From positions 372,001 through 436,000 of the forward strand of contig JADJTL010000003.1 of assembly GCA_016711215.1 (NCBI GenBank): a stretch of DNA of 64,000 nt. The letters are read 5' to 3'. The notes under the pieces are model-generated. The model saw only the letters and a program-made list of their open reading frames with translations, made no database searches and was not told where the DNA came from. This DNA is from Pseudomonadota bacterium. Lineage in GTDB: Bacteria; Myxococcota_A; Polyangia; GCA-2747355. This document shows, piece after piece, positions 10,945 through 22,680 of the stretch (position 1 is the stretch's first letter; every line of letters starts with the position of its first letter). Made by a program: the position numbers and the translations under genes.

Positions 10945-13091
10945 CCGCCGGCGCGGGCACAGGGCGCGAGCGGCGCGTCGAGTCGGTCCACGTAACGGCG
11001 CTCCGCACGCTGCTGCACGCCTCGGCGATCTATCTCTACCTCGGCGGCTTCGCCTCGAGCGCTGGCGTGTGGTCCGCCATCTTGCTTGGCACCGTCGGCT
11101 TGCTCCTGGCACCCGTCGCCCACCGCCACCGTCTGCGCCTGGGTGTGGCGGCGCTCGCCGCGCTGCTCCTGACCGTGGTCGTCGCGCTGCTTGCCGAGCG
11201 CCTGCTGCAGCGAGCACCGCTGGCGGCCGCGCTGGGAATCGAGCGAGCGCTCGCAACGGCGGACGTCTTGACCTTCGGCGTCGGTGGCCTCTGCACGCTC
11301 TTTCTGCTGCGCCTGCTGGCGATTCGGCGCCGGATCTTTTCGTTGCTCGAGGTGGCCTTCGTCGCGGGGTCGGCCGCCGCGGCGCTGGCGGCCCATCGCC
11401 ACGGCATGATCCACCGGCCGCGCTGGCTGTCGGACTGGGCCTGGGGCCGCGGCATCGATCCGACCCACGCCTTGGTCGCGGTGGGCGCCGTGACCACGCT
11501 GCTGGCCGCGCTGCTCTTCCTGCGCTCGCAGCGCCTGCTCAAGCTCTTGACCACGCTCGCCCTGCTGGCCCTGTTGGGCACGCTCTTCTTCTTCGCGCTG
11601 GGCAACCTGCGGGTCGGGCCCCTGGACGGCGCCGATTCGCTGGGCCTGAGCGGAAGGCGCCCGCGCTCAGCGAACACGCCCCGGAAGGAGGGCAGCGGAA
11701 CGCGCGACGACTCGCTCTTCCGCGACGACTACCGCTCGCAGGCGCCCCCCCAGCCGGTCGCGCTCGCGATCCTGCGCGATGACTTCAGCCCGCCGGGAGG
11801 GATCCTCTATTTTCGCCAGCGGGCGCTCTCGGCCTTCAATGGCGTGCGCCTCACCGCCGATCCGCGAGCCGATCTCGACGTGCCCGCGCGCTTTCCCAGC
11901 GCGGCGCCCTGGGGCCAGCGCCAGCAACAGCGCGCCGAGGCGCACGTCCTCGTCCCGACGACGATGTACCTGCTGGTCGACCACCCCCAACCGCCGGCGC
12001 TCTCGCACGCGATTGCCCTGCGCGCCGTGGACAACCCCAACTCGCGCCAATTCGTCGCCGCCTACGAGGTCCTTTCGCGCGTCCTGGCGACGCCGGGCGA
12101 GCGGCTGCTCGGGCAGCGTTCGATCCCCACCGACTGGCCCGCGGCGCGGATCAAGCACTACACGGCGGTCCCCGACGATCCGCGCTACGCCGCGCTGGCG
12201 CGCGAAATCGTGCGCCAGGTCGATCCGCGCTTCGCCGATGACGAGCTGGCCCAGGCGCTCGCCATCAAGCACTTCCTCGAACGCGAGGGCTTCTACACGC
12301 GCCGCTCGCATCACGCTGATAGCAGCGATCCGACCGCCTCGTTCCTCTTCGGCGATCGGCGCGGCTACTGCGTGCATTTCGCCCACGCGGCCGTCTACCT
12401 GCTGCGGAGCCTGGGGCTCGCCGCGCGGGTGGCGCTGGGCTACGCGGTCCAGACCCTCAAGCGCGGCGGTGGGTCGTCGGTGTTGATCATGGGGGATCGC
12501 GCGCATGCGTGGCCCGAGCTCCACCTCGAGGGCATTGGCTGGGTGACCTTCGACATTCACCCGGAGCGCACGGACGTCCCCGCCGCGCCGCCGATCGACT
12601 ATGAGCTCGAAAAGCTGCTCGGTGAGGTCGCGCGCCACGACCCCACGGCCGGCGTCGGGCAGCACCCCACGCCCTGGCTCGTGCCCTGGCGCGCTGTCGG
12701 GCGCCTGGCCTTCGCGCTACTATGGGCGGCGTTGTTGACCGCGTGGGCGATCAAGATCGCGCGGCGCGTGGCCCCGCGCTTCGCCGGCGAGGACGCCTTC
12801 TGCCGGCTGGCCTACCGGGCAACGCTGGACCGGCTGACCGAGCTGGGCTACGGCCGACGCTTCGCCGAGACGCGGGAGAGGCACGCGGCGCGCCTGCGGT
12901 CGAAGGCGCCACATATGGTCGCGCTGACGGCCGCCCACCTGGCCGCAACCTGGGGCAGCCAGCGGGCGCCTGAGCGGGCGGAGGTCGAGGTGCTGCTGCG
13001 CCAGGTGGCGCGGGAGCTCGCCCAGCACACACACCCCTTACGGCGACTGGTCGGGCTGATCAATCCGCTGAGCTGGCTGTGGACGCGCTGA
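10941..13091 (+). CDS. TgpA-like membrane transglutaminase-fold protein
   Basis: A protein of about 716 residues. The N-terminal region has several membrane helices (about residues 20-220, for example AILLGTVGLLLAPVA and LLKLLTTLALLALLGTLFFFAL). A large periplasmic domain contains the transglutaminase-like core: Cys477 in RRGYCVHFAHA, His522 in HAWPEL and Asp538 in TFDIHPE form the expected Cys-His-Asp triad. One more helix near the C-terminus (FALLWAALLTAWAI) precedes a cytoplasmic tail. The TTG start overlaps the DUF58 stop by 4 bp. The family includes Pseudomonas TgpA. The substrate is unknown; protease or crosslinking activity is an inference from the triad. Confidence 0.86.
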   Translation: MTAGAGTGRERRVESVHVTALRTLLHASAIYLYLGGFASSAGVWSAILLGTVGLLLAPVAHRHRLRLGVAALAALLLTVVVALLAERLLQRAPLAAALGIERALATADVLTFGVGGLCTLFLLRLLAIRRRIFSLLEVAFVAGSAAAALAAHRHGMIHRPRWLSDWAWGRGIDPTHALVAVGAVTTLLAALLFLRSQRLLKLLTTLALLALLGTLFFFALGNLRVGPLDGADSLGLSGRRPRSANTPRKEGSGTRDDSLFRDDYRSQAPPQPVALAILRDDFSPPGGILYFRQRALSAFNGVRLTADPRADLDVPARFPSAAPWGQRQQQRAEAHVLVPTTMYLLVDHPQPPALSHAIALRAVDNPNSRQFVAAYEVLSRVLATPGERLLGQRSIPTDWPAARIKHYTAVPDDPRYAALAREIVRQVDPRFADDELAQALAIKHFLEREGFYTRRSHHADSSDPTASFLFGDRRGYCVHFAHAAVYLLRSLGLAARVALGYAVQTLKRGGGSSVLIMGDRAHAWPELHLEGIGWVTFDIHPERTDVPAAPPIDYELEKLLGEVARHDPTAGVGQHPTPWLVPWRAVGRLAFALLWAALLTAWAIKIARRVAPRFAGEDAFCRLAYRATLDRLTELGYGRRFAETRERHAARLRSKAPHMVALTAAHLAATWGSQRAPERAEVEVLLRQVARELAQHTHPLRRLVGLINPLSWLWTR

Positions 13092-13188
13092 GCCCGTTCG
13101 CCGGGGGCAAGCGGCATGAACGAGATCTGGGCGATGGTTCACCTGACACGCTGCACCGGGCACGCTTGACGGGAAATGGGATGCAACG

Positions 13189-14265
13189 ATGAGCAACCGC
13201 AACATCAACGACAGGGATCCGGCTGCGGAGGCCGCGTTGGCCGCCGACACCGAGCCGGGCCGACAGGCCGCCGGGACCCTCGAGCGCGCGACGCAGATCG
13301 CCGAGCGCCTACGCGCGCGCGTCCGCGAGCACGTGATGGGACGCGACGAGGTGATCGACCTGGTGCTGGTGGCGCTCCTCGCCGACAGTCATATCTTGCT
13401 CGAGGACTACCCGGGCTCGGGCAAGACCACGCTGGCCAAGGCGCTCGGGGAGTCGATCTCCGACGATCGGCCGGCCGACGAGATCGCTGACTTCCGGCGC
13501 GTGCAGTTCACCCCCGACCTGCTGCCCTCGGACATCACCGGCGTGATGGTCTTCGACACGGCCAACAACACCTTTCAGTTCCGTCACGGACCGATCTTCG
13601 CGCACGTTTTGTTGGTCGACGAAATCAATCGCACGTCGCCCAAGGTGCAGGCCGCGCTGCTGGAGGCGATGGCCGAAAAGCAGGTCACGGTCGACAACGT
13701 CAGCCATCGACTCGATGAGCTCTTCTTCGTGATCGCCACGCAGAACCCGCTCGACGTCGCGGGCACCTATCCGCTGCCGCTGGCCCAGATCGACCGCTTT
13801 CTTTTCAAGGTGCGGATGGAACACATCGACCGCGAATCGGAGCTGCGCGTGCTCGAGACCTGGGGCACCCCCAAGCCGGCGTGCGGCCTGCCCCGCGTCA
13901 GCCGCGACGAGGTGATCGAGGCACGCCGGGCGATTCGTGGGCGGGTCCAGCTCACGCAACGCCATAAGGAGTGCTTGGTCGACACGGCGGCGCGCCTACG
14001 CGCCGACCGTCGCGTCGTCCAGGGCGTCTCGACGCGCGCGCTGGTCCAGGGCATTCCCGCGCTTCAAACCCTCGCGCTCTTTCGCGGCCGCGACTATGTG
14101 TCGAGCGACGATGTGGCCTATTTGCTGCCGCTCCTGCTCTCGCATCGCATGGAGCTTATTCCGGGGGCCGAGGACGCGGCCGACATCGTCCTCGCGGCGG
14201 CCGAGCGTCCGCTCGAGCTGCTCTCGCGCTCGACCTTGCGCCCGCGCGCTGGTGGCCGCGGCTAG
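13189..14265 (+). CDS. MoxR-family AAA+ ATPase
   Basis: A 358-residue AAA+ ATPase. Walker A is in LEDYPGSGKTTLAKALG, Walker B is VLLVDEINRTSPKVQAALLEAM, and sensor 1 is FFVIATQNPLD. The C-terminal lid has the usual ARRAIRGRV-type helix. It lies 97 bp downstream of the transglutaminase gene on the same strand. MoxR ATPases are thought to act as chaperones assembling vWA-domain partners. The DUF58 protein just upstream, with its vWA-like part, is the likely client. Length and motifs are complete. Confidence 0.92.
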   Translation: MSNRNINDRDPAAEAALAADTEPGRQAAGTLERATQIAERLRARVREHVMGRDEVIDLVLVALLADSHILLEDYPGSGKTTLAKALGESISDDRPADEIADFRRVQFTPDLLPSDITGVMVFDTANNTFQFRHGPIFAHVLLVDEINRTSPKVQAALLEAMAEKQVTVDNVSHRLDELFFVIATQNPLDVAGTYPLPLAQIDRFLFKVRMEHIDRESELRVLETWGTPKPACGLPRVSRDEVIEARRAIRGRVQLTQRHKECLVDTAARLRADRRVVQGVSTRALVQGIPALQTLALFRGRDYVSSDDVAYLLPLLLSHRMELIPGAEDAADIVLAAAERPLELLSRSTLRPRAGGRG

Positions 14266-14276
14266 GGGCGCAAGGC

Positions 14277-16247
14277 GTGTTCGCCCCCGGCGCCCTGCGA
14301 CCCCGCGCCGCCCAGCCTCGCCTTGGCTGGCTGCTCGCCCTCGTGCTCGCCTGCTGCAACAGCCACCTGGCCGCCGCGGCGACCCGCGACATCGCCCGTA
14401 ACCCCGCCGAGCGCGAGCTGCTCACGACGCTGGCGCAAGACAAGCTGATCCAGGCGCGGCAACAGGCCGAGCGCCTCCTGCACGACGACCCGCGATCGTT
14501 CGTCGGCTTCTATGCCCTGAGCCACGTCTTCCGCGAGGAAGAGGGCAACCTGCCACGCGCGCTCCACCACCTGCAGCGCGCCGCAGCGCTGCTGGCCGAG
14601 CGCCTCGCCAGCGCCGCCGGCGATCCCTTGCTGCGTCACTGGGATCGGCGTCTGCTGCTGGAGGAGGAGACGCTGCTCGGCGAAATGGACCGGCGCAGCG
14701 ATCAGCTCGCGGTGCTCGAGCGCTATGCCCACCGCTACGGTCCCGCTGCCGACCAGAGGCGCGTCTGGCCGCTGATGAAGCTTCACCGCTATGCCGAGGC
14801 TACCCGCCTCGCCCGGCGCGCGGCCGAGGCCACTGACCTGGAGCGGCGGATCTCCGGTTACAACGGCCTGCTCTCGCTCGAGTTCGAGCGTGAGCGACCG
14901 CAGCAATGCTTCGGCGTCGCGCTCGAGGGCCTGCGCCGCACCGGCGATCAGTCGTGCATCTTGAACCTCAACGCCGCAGAGGCCGCCTTCGCCGTCTTCC
15001 GCTTCGACGAGGTCGAGCGGCTGGCGAACCGCTCCTTGCAGGCGCCGATTCACGATTGTCCGGCCTCGGCCCATACACACCTCGCCAACCTCTATCTGCT
15101 ACAAGGCGACTTCCGACGCGCCATCGCCGCCGTGCAAGAGGCTCGCGCCCAGAGCGTACCGCGCCGCCTGCGGCAGCAGTTCGAGATGAACTTCACCGCC
15201 TGGCTGACACGCCTGCTCTTTGCGCTCGGCCGCTTCGATCGCGCCTTTGAGCTGGCGGAGCGCGTACTGGAGGCACCCGACCGTGTCGGTCTGCTCAGCT
15301 ATTCGGCGGAGCTGATGGAGACGATCTATACGCTCGACGACTACGCCGCGCTGCAGGGACGCATCGAGCAGCTCCGCGAAGAGCGCAGCGCCCGTGGGGG
15401 CCTGCGCGATCGTCTGGGTCGCGGGCTGGAGCTGCTGCGGCTGCGCTTGCTGGCCTGGGCCCGGCGACGGCAGGCAGCGCGGCTGCTGGCGCAGCATGGC
15501 CTGCTCCGCGGGCTGCTGCGGCCCTACCTCAAGCCCTTGCCCTCCTGGAATCTTCCGCTGCTCGCAGAGGTCGCCGGCGACGCGGTCGTCGGCACCGTGA
15601 TTCGCGAGCTCCGCCAGTCGATCGAGATGCGCGCCGCAACCGACCCGTACTACGCTGCGGTGGAGGGCGAGGGCGCGGCGCGGCGCGCAGATCACGCCGT
15701 GGCGTTGAAACGCGGGCGCCTCGCGCTTCAGCAGCTGCCGGACGAAGAGGTCCTGCTGCGGGCCCGCGTCGCCGCCTGGACGGGGGCCAGCGCCTACGCG
15801 CTCGGCGACCGCCTGCAGGCGCGCCAGGCCTTCGAGGAGGTGCTCGATCGTTGGCCGACCGCCCTGCGCGTGCTCGGCCTGCCGCTGCCCGTCCGCATTC
15901 GCGCTGACGCCACCCCCGCAGCGCAGCTCGTCGCGGCGCGGCTGGAGCACTCGCGGCGCCTGACCACCGATGCCCTGGGCCTCGGCTTCGTCGTCGCCGT
16001 CAATGCCCGCGGCAGGGCGCTGGAGCTCTGCCTCTTGGCGCCACGCGGGCGGCGCGTCGACTGCGTGCAGGGACCCGCGCCGGGCAGCGCTCAGGACGAA
16101 GCGGCGATCGTGGCGCTGATCGACGCCTTTCACCGGCAAGCGTTTGCGCCGAAGATCGACCTCACCCAGCAGGACATCAACGGCCTCGACGGAAGCGCCG
16201 TGGGCGGCAGGGCCGACGACGTGATCAAGAAGGCCTTGGGGGACTGA
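14277..16247 (+). CDS. Predicted TPR lipoprotein, unrecognised
   Basis: A protein of about 656 residues with no name I can assign. The GTG at 14277 was chosen because AGGGG lies 8 nt upstream, 11 bp after the moxR stop. The N-terminus carries a signal peptide ending LVLAC, a plausible lipobox. The rest is almost entirely helical, with TPR-like hairpins: ARQQAERLLHDDPRSFVGFYAL, FRRAIAAVQEARAQ and FDRAFELAERVLEA. A final beta-containing domain of about 100 residues includes LGFVVAVNARGRALELCLLAP. It is probably a periplasm-facing scaffold working with the MoxR-DUF58-transglutaminase group, judging from position only. Confidence 0.7.
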   Translation: MFAPGALRPRAAQPRLGWLLALVLACCNSHLAAAATRDIARNPAERELLTTLAQDKLIQARQQAERLLHDDPRSFVGFYALSHVFREEEGNLPRALHHLQRAAALLAERLASAAGDPLLRHWDRRLLLEEETLLGEMDRRSDQLAVLERYAHRYGPAADQRRVWPLMKLHRYAEATRLARRAAEATDLERRISGYNGLLSLEFERERPQQCFGVALEGLRRTGDQSCILNLNAAEAAFAVFRFDEVERLANRSLQAPIHDCPASAHTHLANLYLLQGDFRRAIAAVQEARAQSVPRRLRQQFEMNFTAWLTRLLFALGRFDRAFELAERVLEAPDRVGLLSYSAELMETIYTLDDYAALQGRIEQLREERSARGGLRDRLGRGLELLRLRLLAWARRRQAARLLAQHGLLRGLLRPYLKPLPSWNLPLLAEVAGDAVVGTVIRELRQSIEMRAATDPYYAAVEGEGAARRADHAVALKRGRLALQQLPDEEVLLRARVAAWTGASAYALGDRLQARQAFEEVLDRWPTALRVLGLPLPVRIRADATPAAQLVAARLEHSRRLTTDALGLGFVVAVNARGRALELCLLAPRGRRVDCVQGPAPGSAQDEAAIVALIDAFHRQAFAPKIDLTQQDINGLDGSAVGGRADDVIKKALGD

Positions 16248-16250
16248 GCG

Positions 16251-18347
16251 ATGGCAGGCGAAGAGTCGCGCTGGCCGCCGCGCCTGGTCGCGGTCGCGGT
16301 GCTGGTGATCGGCCTCGGCGTGCAGCTGGACCGTGCCGCTGGTGAGGCCAGCGCCACAGCGGAAGGCGCTGGCGTGGTCGCCGCAGCCCCGCCCTGCCGC
16401 AAGGCCGGTGGTCGCTGGACGACCCAGCGCGACGGTGAGGGCTGTTTGCTGCGCGGCCATCGCGAGGGCGTCTGGCGCTCGCGACCCGGTGCCGAGGAGA
16501 CCTGGCTCCGTCACTACCAGCACGGCGTGCTCGAAGGGCCAGCATATTCCTACGGACCCGACTGCAGCCGGCTCCTCGAGGGCCGCTACGCGCGCGGCGA
16601 GCGCGAAGGCCGGTGGCACGAGTACCATCCCGGGGGCACGCTGGCGGCGACCGGTAGCTATCGCGCCGGGCGGCGCGTCGGCCTCTGGAGCTTCCACGAC
16701 GCCACCGGCACGCGGATTCGGCAGGGACCCTTCGTCGACGGACGGGCAGAGGGGACCTTCGAGGAGTGGTTCGCCAACGGCCAGCCCTGGCATCAGGTCA
16801 CCTTTCGCGCCGACGAGCGCCAGGGGCCAACCGAGGCGCGCTGCCGCGAGCGCGGCGGCAAGTGGCAGCAGGATTACGACGAGCGGGTGGAGGGCTGCCA
16901 GGTCGACGGACTGCGCGAGGGCGCCTGGGCCGGGTGGCATGCCGGCGGCCAGCTCGCCTGGCGCGGCACCTACCGGCGAGGCCTCCTGCACGGGACCTTC
17001 AGCGAGTTCCACCCCGACGGCCATCGGCTGCACCGCGGCGAGTACCGCGAGGACGTCCCGGTCGGCACGCACGTCTTTCGCCGCGCCGATGGCACGGTGC
17101 TCGGCAGCTCGACAATCGTCGCCGGCGAGGGCGACTGGCTGGCCTACTTCCCCAACGGGAAGCCGAGCGTCCGCGGCCGCTATCGCGCGGGGCGTTGGGA
17201 CGGCGTCTGGGTGCACTACTACGAACGGGGCACGGCCAAGGAGCGCGTCACCTACAGCGCGGGCCGCGCCGATGGCCCCTACCAGCGCTTCTACGAGGAC
17301 GGCGCGCTGATGGTGCAGGGCCGCTACGCCAAGGCGCAGCGGACGGGGTATTGGGAGGCCTTCTATCCCAACGGCGTCAGGGTCTGGGCCGGGCGCTTTG
17401 CAAACGACCTGCGCCAGGGTCCATGGCAGGAGTGGTACTACACGGGCGTCCTCAGGCAGAAGGGGCCCTTTGTCGCCGACCAGCGCGATGGCGTCTGGAC
17501 CACCTTCGGCCCGGAGGGCAAGCGCACCAGCGCGGGGCCCTATCGCGCCGGCCAGCGCGACGGCGAGTTCACCCTCTGGTGGGAGTCGGGGCGTCCGTGG
17601 CGCAGGGTTTCCTTCCGCCTCGACACACCGCTCGACCGCGAAGAGGCCCTTTGTCTCAGCCGCGGCGGACAGCCACTGGTCGACACCACCGAGCGCGTCA
17701 CGGGCTGTCAGCGCTGCTACCCGCTGCCCGATGGCAAGACGCAGCAGCAACGCGTCGGCTGGTGGAGCTGGTGGCACGCCAACGGCAAGGTGCAACGCGC
17801 CGGCGAGTACGTCGACGGCCACCGCGAGGGCCCCTGGACCTTCTACTTCGATAACGGTCAGCGCATGCTCGCGGGCAACTTCGAGGTGGACCACGAGACT
17901 ACCCTTTGGCGCGGCTGGTTTCGCGACGGCACGCTACGCGTCGAGGGCTCCTACGCCGACGGCCTGCCGATCGGTCGCTGGACCATGTTCCACCCCAACG
18001 GCCGCCGCGCGGCCTCGGGCGACTACCGCGCCGGCAAGCGTGAAGGACCCTGGCTGGAATGGCACCCCACCGGGCGCATCGCCGAGCAGGGCAGCTACGT
18101 CGGCGGCCAGGCCGTCGGCCCCTGGTCGAGGACCTGGCCGAACGGTGCACGCAGCAGCAGGGGCCAGTACCGCGACGGCCAACGCACCGACACCTGGACC
18201 TGGTGGCGCCCCGATGGCCGACTCTGGCTCAAGCGCAACTATCAGGCGGGTCGCGAGGTAGCGAGCGGCACCCCGCTCCAGCCTCAGCGCGAGCCTGCAG
18301 CCGCGCGACCCGAGCAGAGGCCCCAGCAGCTCGCGCCGCTCCCCTAG
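16251..18347 (+). CDS. Long YwqK/MORN-like repeat protein
   Basis: A 698-residue protein with one N-terminal hydrophobic segment (LVAVAVLVIGLGV). About twenty or more repeats of roughly 23 residues follow, of the form G-x-Y-x-x-G-x-R-x-G-x-W-x-x-Y/W-x-x-x-G (for example REGPWTFYFDNGQRMLAG). These are typical of the YwqK family, often annotated as antitoxin, and of MORN repeats. Three cysteine inserts interrupt the array at regular depth: C49/C65, C198/C216 and C468/C486/C489. It begins 4 bp after the TPR gene stop, so it is in the same transcript. The array is probably extracytoplasmic and forms an extended beta solenoid. No toxin partner is visible. Confidence 0.78.
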   Translation: MAGEESRWPPRLVAVAVLVIGLGVQLDRAAGEASATAEGAGVVAAAPPCRKAGGRWTTQRDGEGCLLRGHREGVWRSRPGAEETWLRHYQHGVLEGPAYSYGPDCSRLLEGRYARGEREGRWHEYHPGGTLAATGSYRAGRRVGLWSFHDATGTRIRQGPFVDGRAEGTFEEWFANGQPWHQVTFRADERQGPTEARCRERGGKWQQDYDERVEGCQVDGLREGAWAGWHAGGQLAWRGTYRRGLLHGTFSEFHPDGHRLHRGEYREDVPVGTHVFRRADGTVLGSSTIVAGEGDWLAYFPNGKPSVRGRYRAGRWDGVWVHYYERGTAKERVTYSAGRADGPYQRFYEDGALMVQGRYAKAQRTGYWEAFYPNGVRVWAGRFANDLRQGPWQEWYYTGVLRQKGPFVADQRDGVWTTFGPEGKRTSAGPYRAGQRDGEFTLWWESGRPWRRVSFRLDTPLDREEALCLSRGGQPLVDTTERVTGCQRCYPLPDGKTQQQRVGWWSWWHANGKVQRAGEYVDGHREGPWTFYFDNGQRMLAGNFEVDHETTLWRGWFRDGTLRVEGSYADGLPIGRWTMFHPNGRRAASGDYRAGKREGPWLEWHPTGRIAEQGSYVGGQAVGPWSRTWPNGARSSRGQYRDGQRTDTWTWWRPDGRLWLKRNYQAGREVASGTPLQPQREPAAARPEQRPQQLAPLP

Positions 18348-18433
18348 CAGACGACGCCCCTTACCCTTGCTCGGTCGGCCGCCTCGTCGTCGCCGCGGCC
18401 GACAGCCGGCGTTGACACGACAGCCGGCGCGCC

Positions 18434-18463
18434 TTGACCCTTCGCGCGTCGGGGTCATAGGCT
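18434..18463 (+). promoter_or_regulatory. Candidate sigma-70 promoter of acnA
   Basis: TTGACC (18434-18439) and TAGGCT (18458-18463) are separated by 18 nt and lie about 30 bp before the acnA start. An 11-bp direct repeat (GACAGCCGGCG) flanks a second TTGACA just upstream and could be an operator. The call is pattern-based only. Confidence 0.3.
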
Positions 18464-18494
18464 GCTGTGTTGGCAGCTCTCAGGCGGAGATCCC

Positions 18495-21230
<2,736 letters not shown>

Positions 21231-21254
21231 GCGCGCGACAGGAACCGGCAAGCG

Positions 21255-22199
21255 GTGACGCACCACCATCCAAGCTCCGTCGGCGCCGCGGGCGCGCCCA
21301 CGGCCAGCGCTCTGCTGATGCCGGTGGCTTCACCGCTGCCGCAGGACGTCGCGGTCTCCTTCGAGTTCTTCCCGCCCAAGGACGATAAGGCCGAAGCGCG
21401 CCTCTGGGCGGCCATCGACCGACTGGCCGTTTTGCGCCCGGCCTACGTCTCGGTGACCTATGGCGCCGGTGGCTCGACGCGCGAGCGCACCCACGCGACC
21501 GTCGCGCGGCTGCGCCGCGAGACGGCGCTGGAGCCAGCAGCGCACCTGACCTGCGTCGGCGCGAGTCGCGCCGAGATCGACGCGATCGCCAGGCACTACT
21601 GGGAGGTGGGAGTGCGTCACATCGTCGCCCTACGCGGCGATCCCCCGGCGGGGAGCACGCGCTACGAGCCGCATCCGGAAGGCTACGCCTACGCGGCCGA
21701 CCTCGTCGCGGGCCTGCGCCGCGTCGCGGACTTCGAGATCAGCGTCGCCGCCTATCCCGAGCTGCACCCCGAGGCGAGCAGCGCCCAGGCGGATCTCGAC
21801 GCCCTCAAGCGCAAGCTCGACGCCGGCGCCACCGAGGCGATCACGCAGTTCTTCTTCGACGTCGAGGTGTACTTCCGCTTTCTCGATCGCGCCCTCGCAG
21901 CGGGCATCACCGCGCCGCTGATTCCGGGCATCCTCCCCGTCACCCACTTCGCCCAGATGGCGCGCTTCGCCGCCAGCGCCGGTGCCAGCGTGCCGCGCTG
22001 GGTCGCCGAGCTCTTCGCCGGACTCGACGACGACGCGGAGACGCGACGGCTCGTGGCGGCCTGCGTGGCCGCCGAGCAATGCCGCGCACTGCACGCGGGC
22101 GGCGTCAAGCAGTTCCACTTCTACACGCTCAATCGCGCTGACCTGACCTTCGCCATCTGCCACATCCTCGGCGTCCGCCCGCGACCCACGGCGGGCTGA
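21255..22199 (+). CDS. metF: 5,10-methylenetetrahydrofolate reductase
   Basis: A MetF-type flavoprotein of about 314 residues that reduces methylene-THF to methyl-THF for methionine synthesis. FEFFPPK (catalytic Glu region), SVTYGAGGSTRERTHATV, HLTCVGASRAEID, ALRGDPP and EAITQFFFDVEVYFRF are all present in the family order, ending with HILGVRP. The start is uncertain: the GTG at 21255 has GGAA about 10 nt upstream, and an ATG at 21318 would remove a non-conserved leader. It follows acnA closely on the same strand. Confidence 0.93.
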   Translation: MTHHHPSSVGAAGAPTASALLMPVASPLPQDVAVSFEFFPPKDDKAEARLWAAIDRLAVLRPAYVSVTYGAGGSTRERTHATVARLRRETALEPAAHLTCVGASRAEIDAIARHYWEVGVRHIVALRGDPPAGSTRYEPHPEGYAYAADLVAGLRRVADFEISVAAYPELHPEASSAQADLDALKRKLDAGATEAITQFFFDVEVYFRFLDRALAAGITAPLIPGILPVTHFAQMARFAASAGASVPRWVAELFAGLDDDAETRRLVAACVAAEQCRALHAGGVKQFHFYTLNRADLTFAICHILGVRPRPTAG

Positions 22200-22200
22200 A

Positions 22201-22680
22201 GCGCCAGCGGCTGCCCGGGGGCAAGGTCCGCCCGCTGCAGGCGTCGACCGCGCGCGAATCGCTCTGGCCGGCGCGAATGACCACTCGATCGACGAGGATC
22301 CGGGTCGCACGCAGGGCCAACTCGGCGTCGTCGACCTGGCCTACGTCAGCGAACATGTCTTCGGCACCACCAACGTGGCGGCGCACGACGTGGCGCATCA
22401 ATTCGACGCCGCCGCCCCGCGGACCCTCCAGGACTGCATCACGACGCTCTACCAGCGTGCGCGCACTGCCGGCGTGTTCGCCGACGCCTACGCCGCGACG
22501 AACAGGGCGGAGTACTTCGCCCAGGGCGTGACCCACTACAGCGTCGAACCAGCTGCCAGCGCCACCTTCGGCCTCACCCGCCAATGGCTAGCCGACCACG
22601 ACCCCGATCTCTACGACCTGCTGCGCACCATCGGCGCAGCCACCACACCGCTCGCATCGATTACCTGCCCGCAGCAGTAG
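22201..22680 (+). pseudogene. Remnant of a zinc-metallopeptidase-like protein
   Basis: An open frame with no usable start codon before a GTG at 22375; the reading frame runs back past the metF stop. Its product has protein-like features before that GTG: VVDLAYVSEHVFGTTNVAAHDVAHQF, then FADAYAATNRAEYFAQGV. The HDVAH stretch sits where an HExxH zinc motif would be, with Asp replacing the catalytic Glu, and NRAEYFAQG resembles the downstream metal-ligand helix of secreted toxin-like (ATLF-type) peptidases. It lacks a signal peptide and N-terminal domain. I read it as a decayed or truncated gene; an ORF of 101 residues from 22375 is the alternative. It overlaps the convergent patatin gene by 20 bp. 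Confidence 0.5.

Noticed and set aside
15099..17894. A 931-residue minus-strand open frame
   Set aside because: It is antisense to the TPR and YwqK genes, composed of low-complexity Ala/Val/Gly and lacks domains; it is a GC-driven shadow.
16251..18347. The YwqK-family protein as the antitoxin of a toxin-antitoxin pair
   Set aside because: No small toxin gene is adjacent; the name stems from the repeat family, and the protein appears to be extracytoplasmic.
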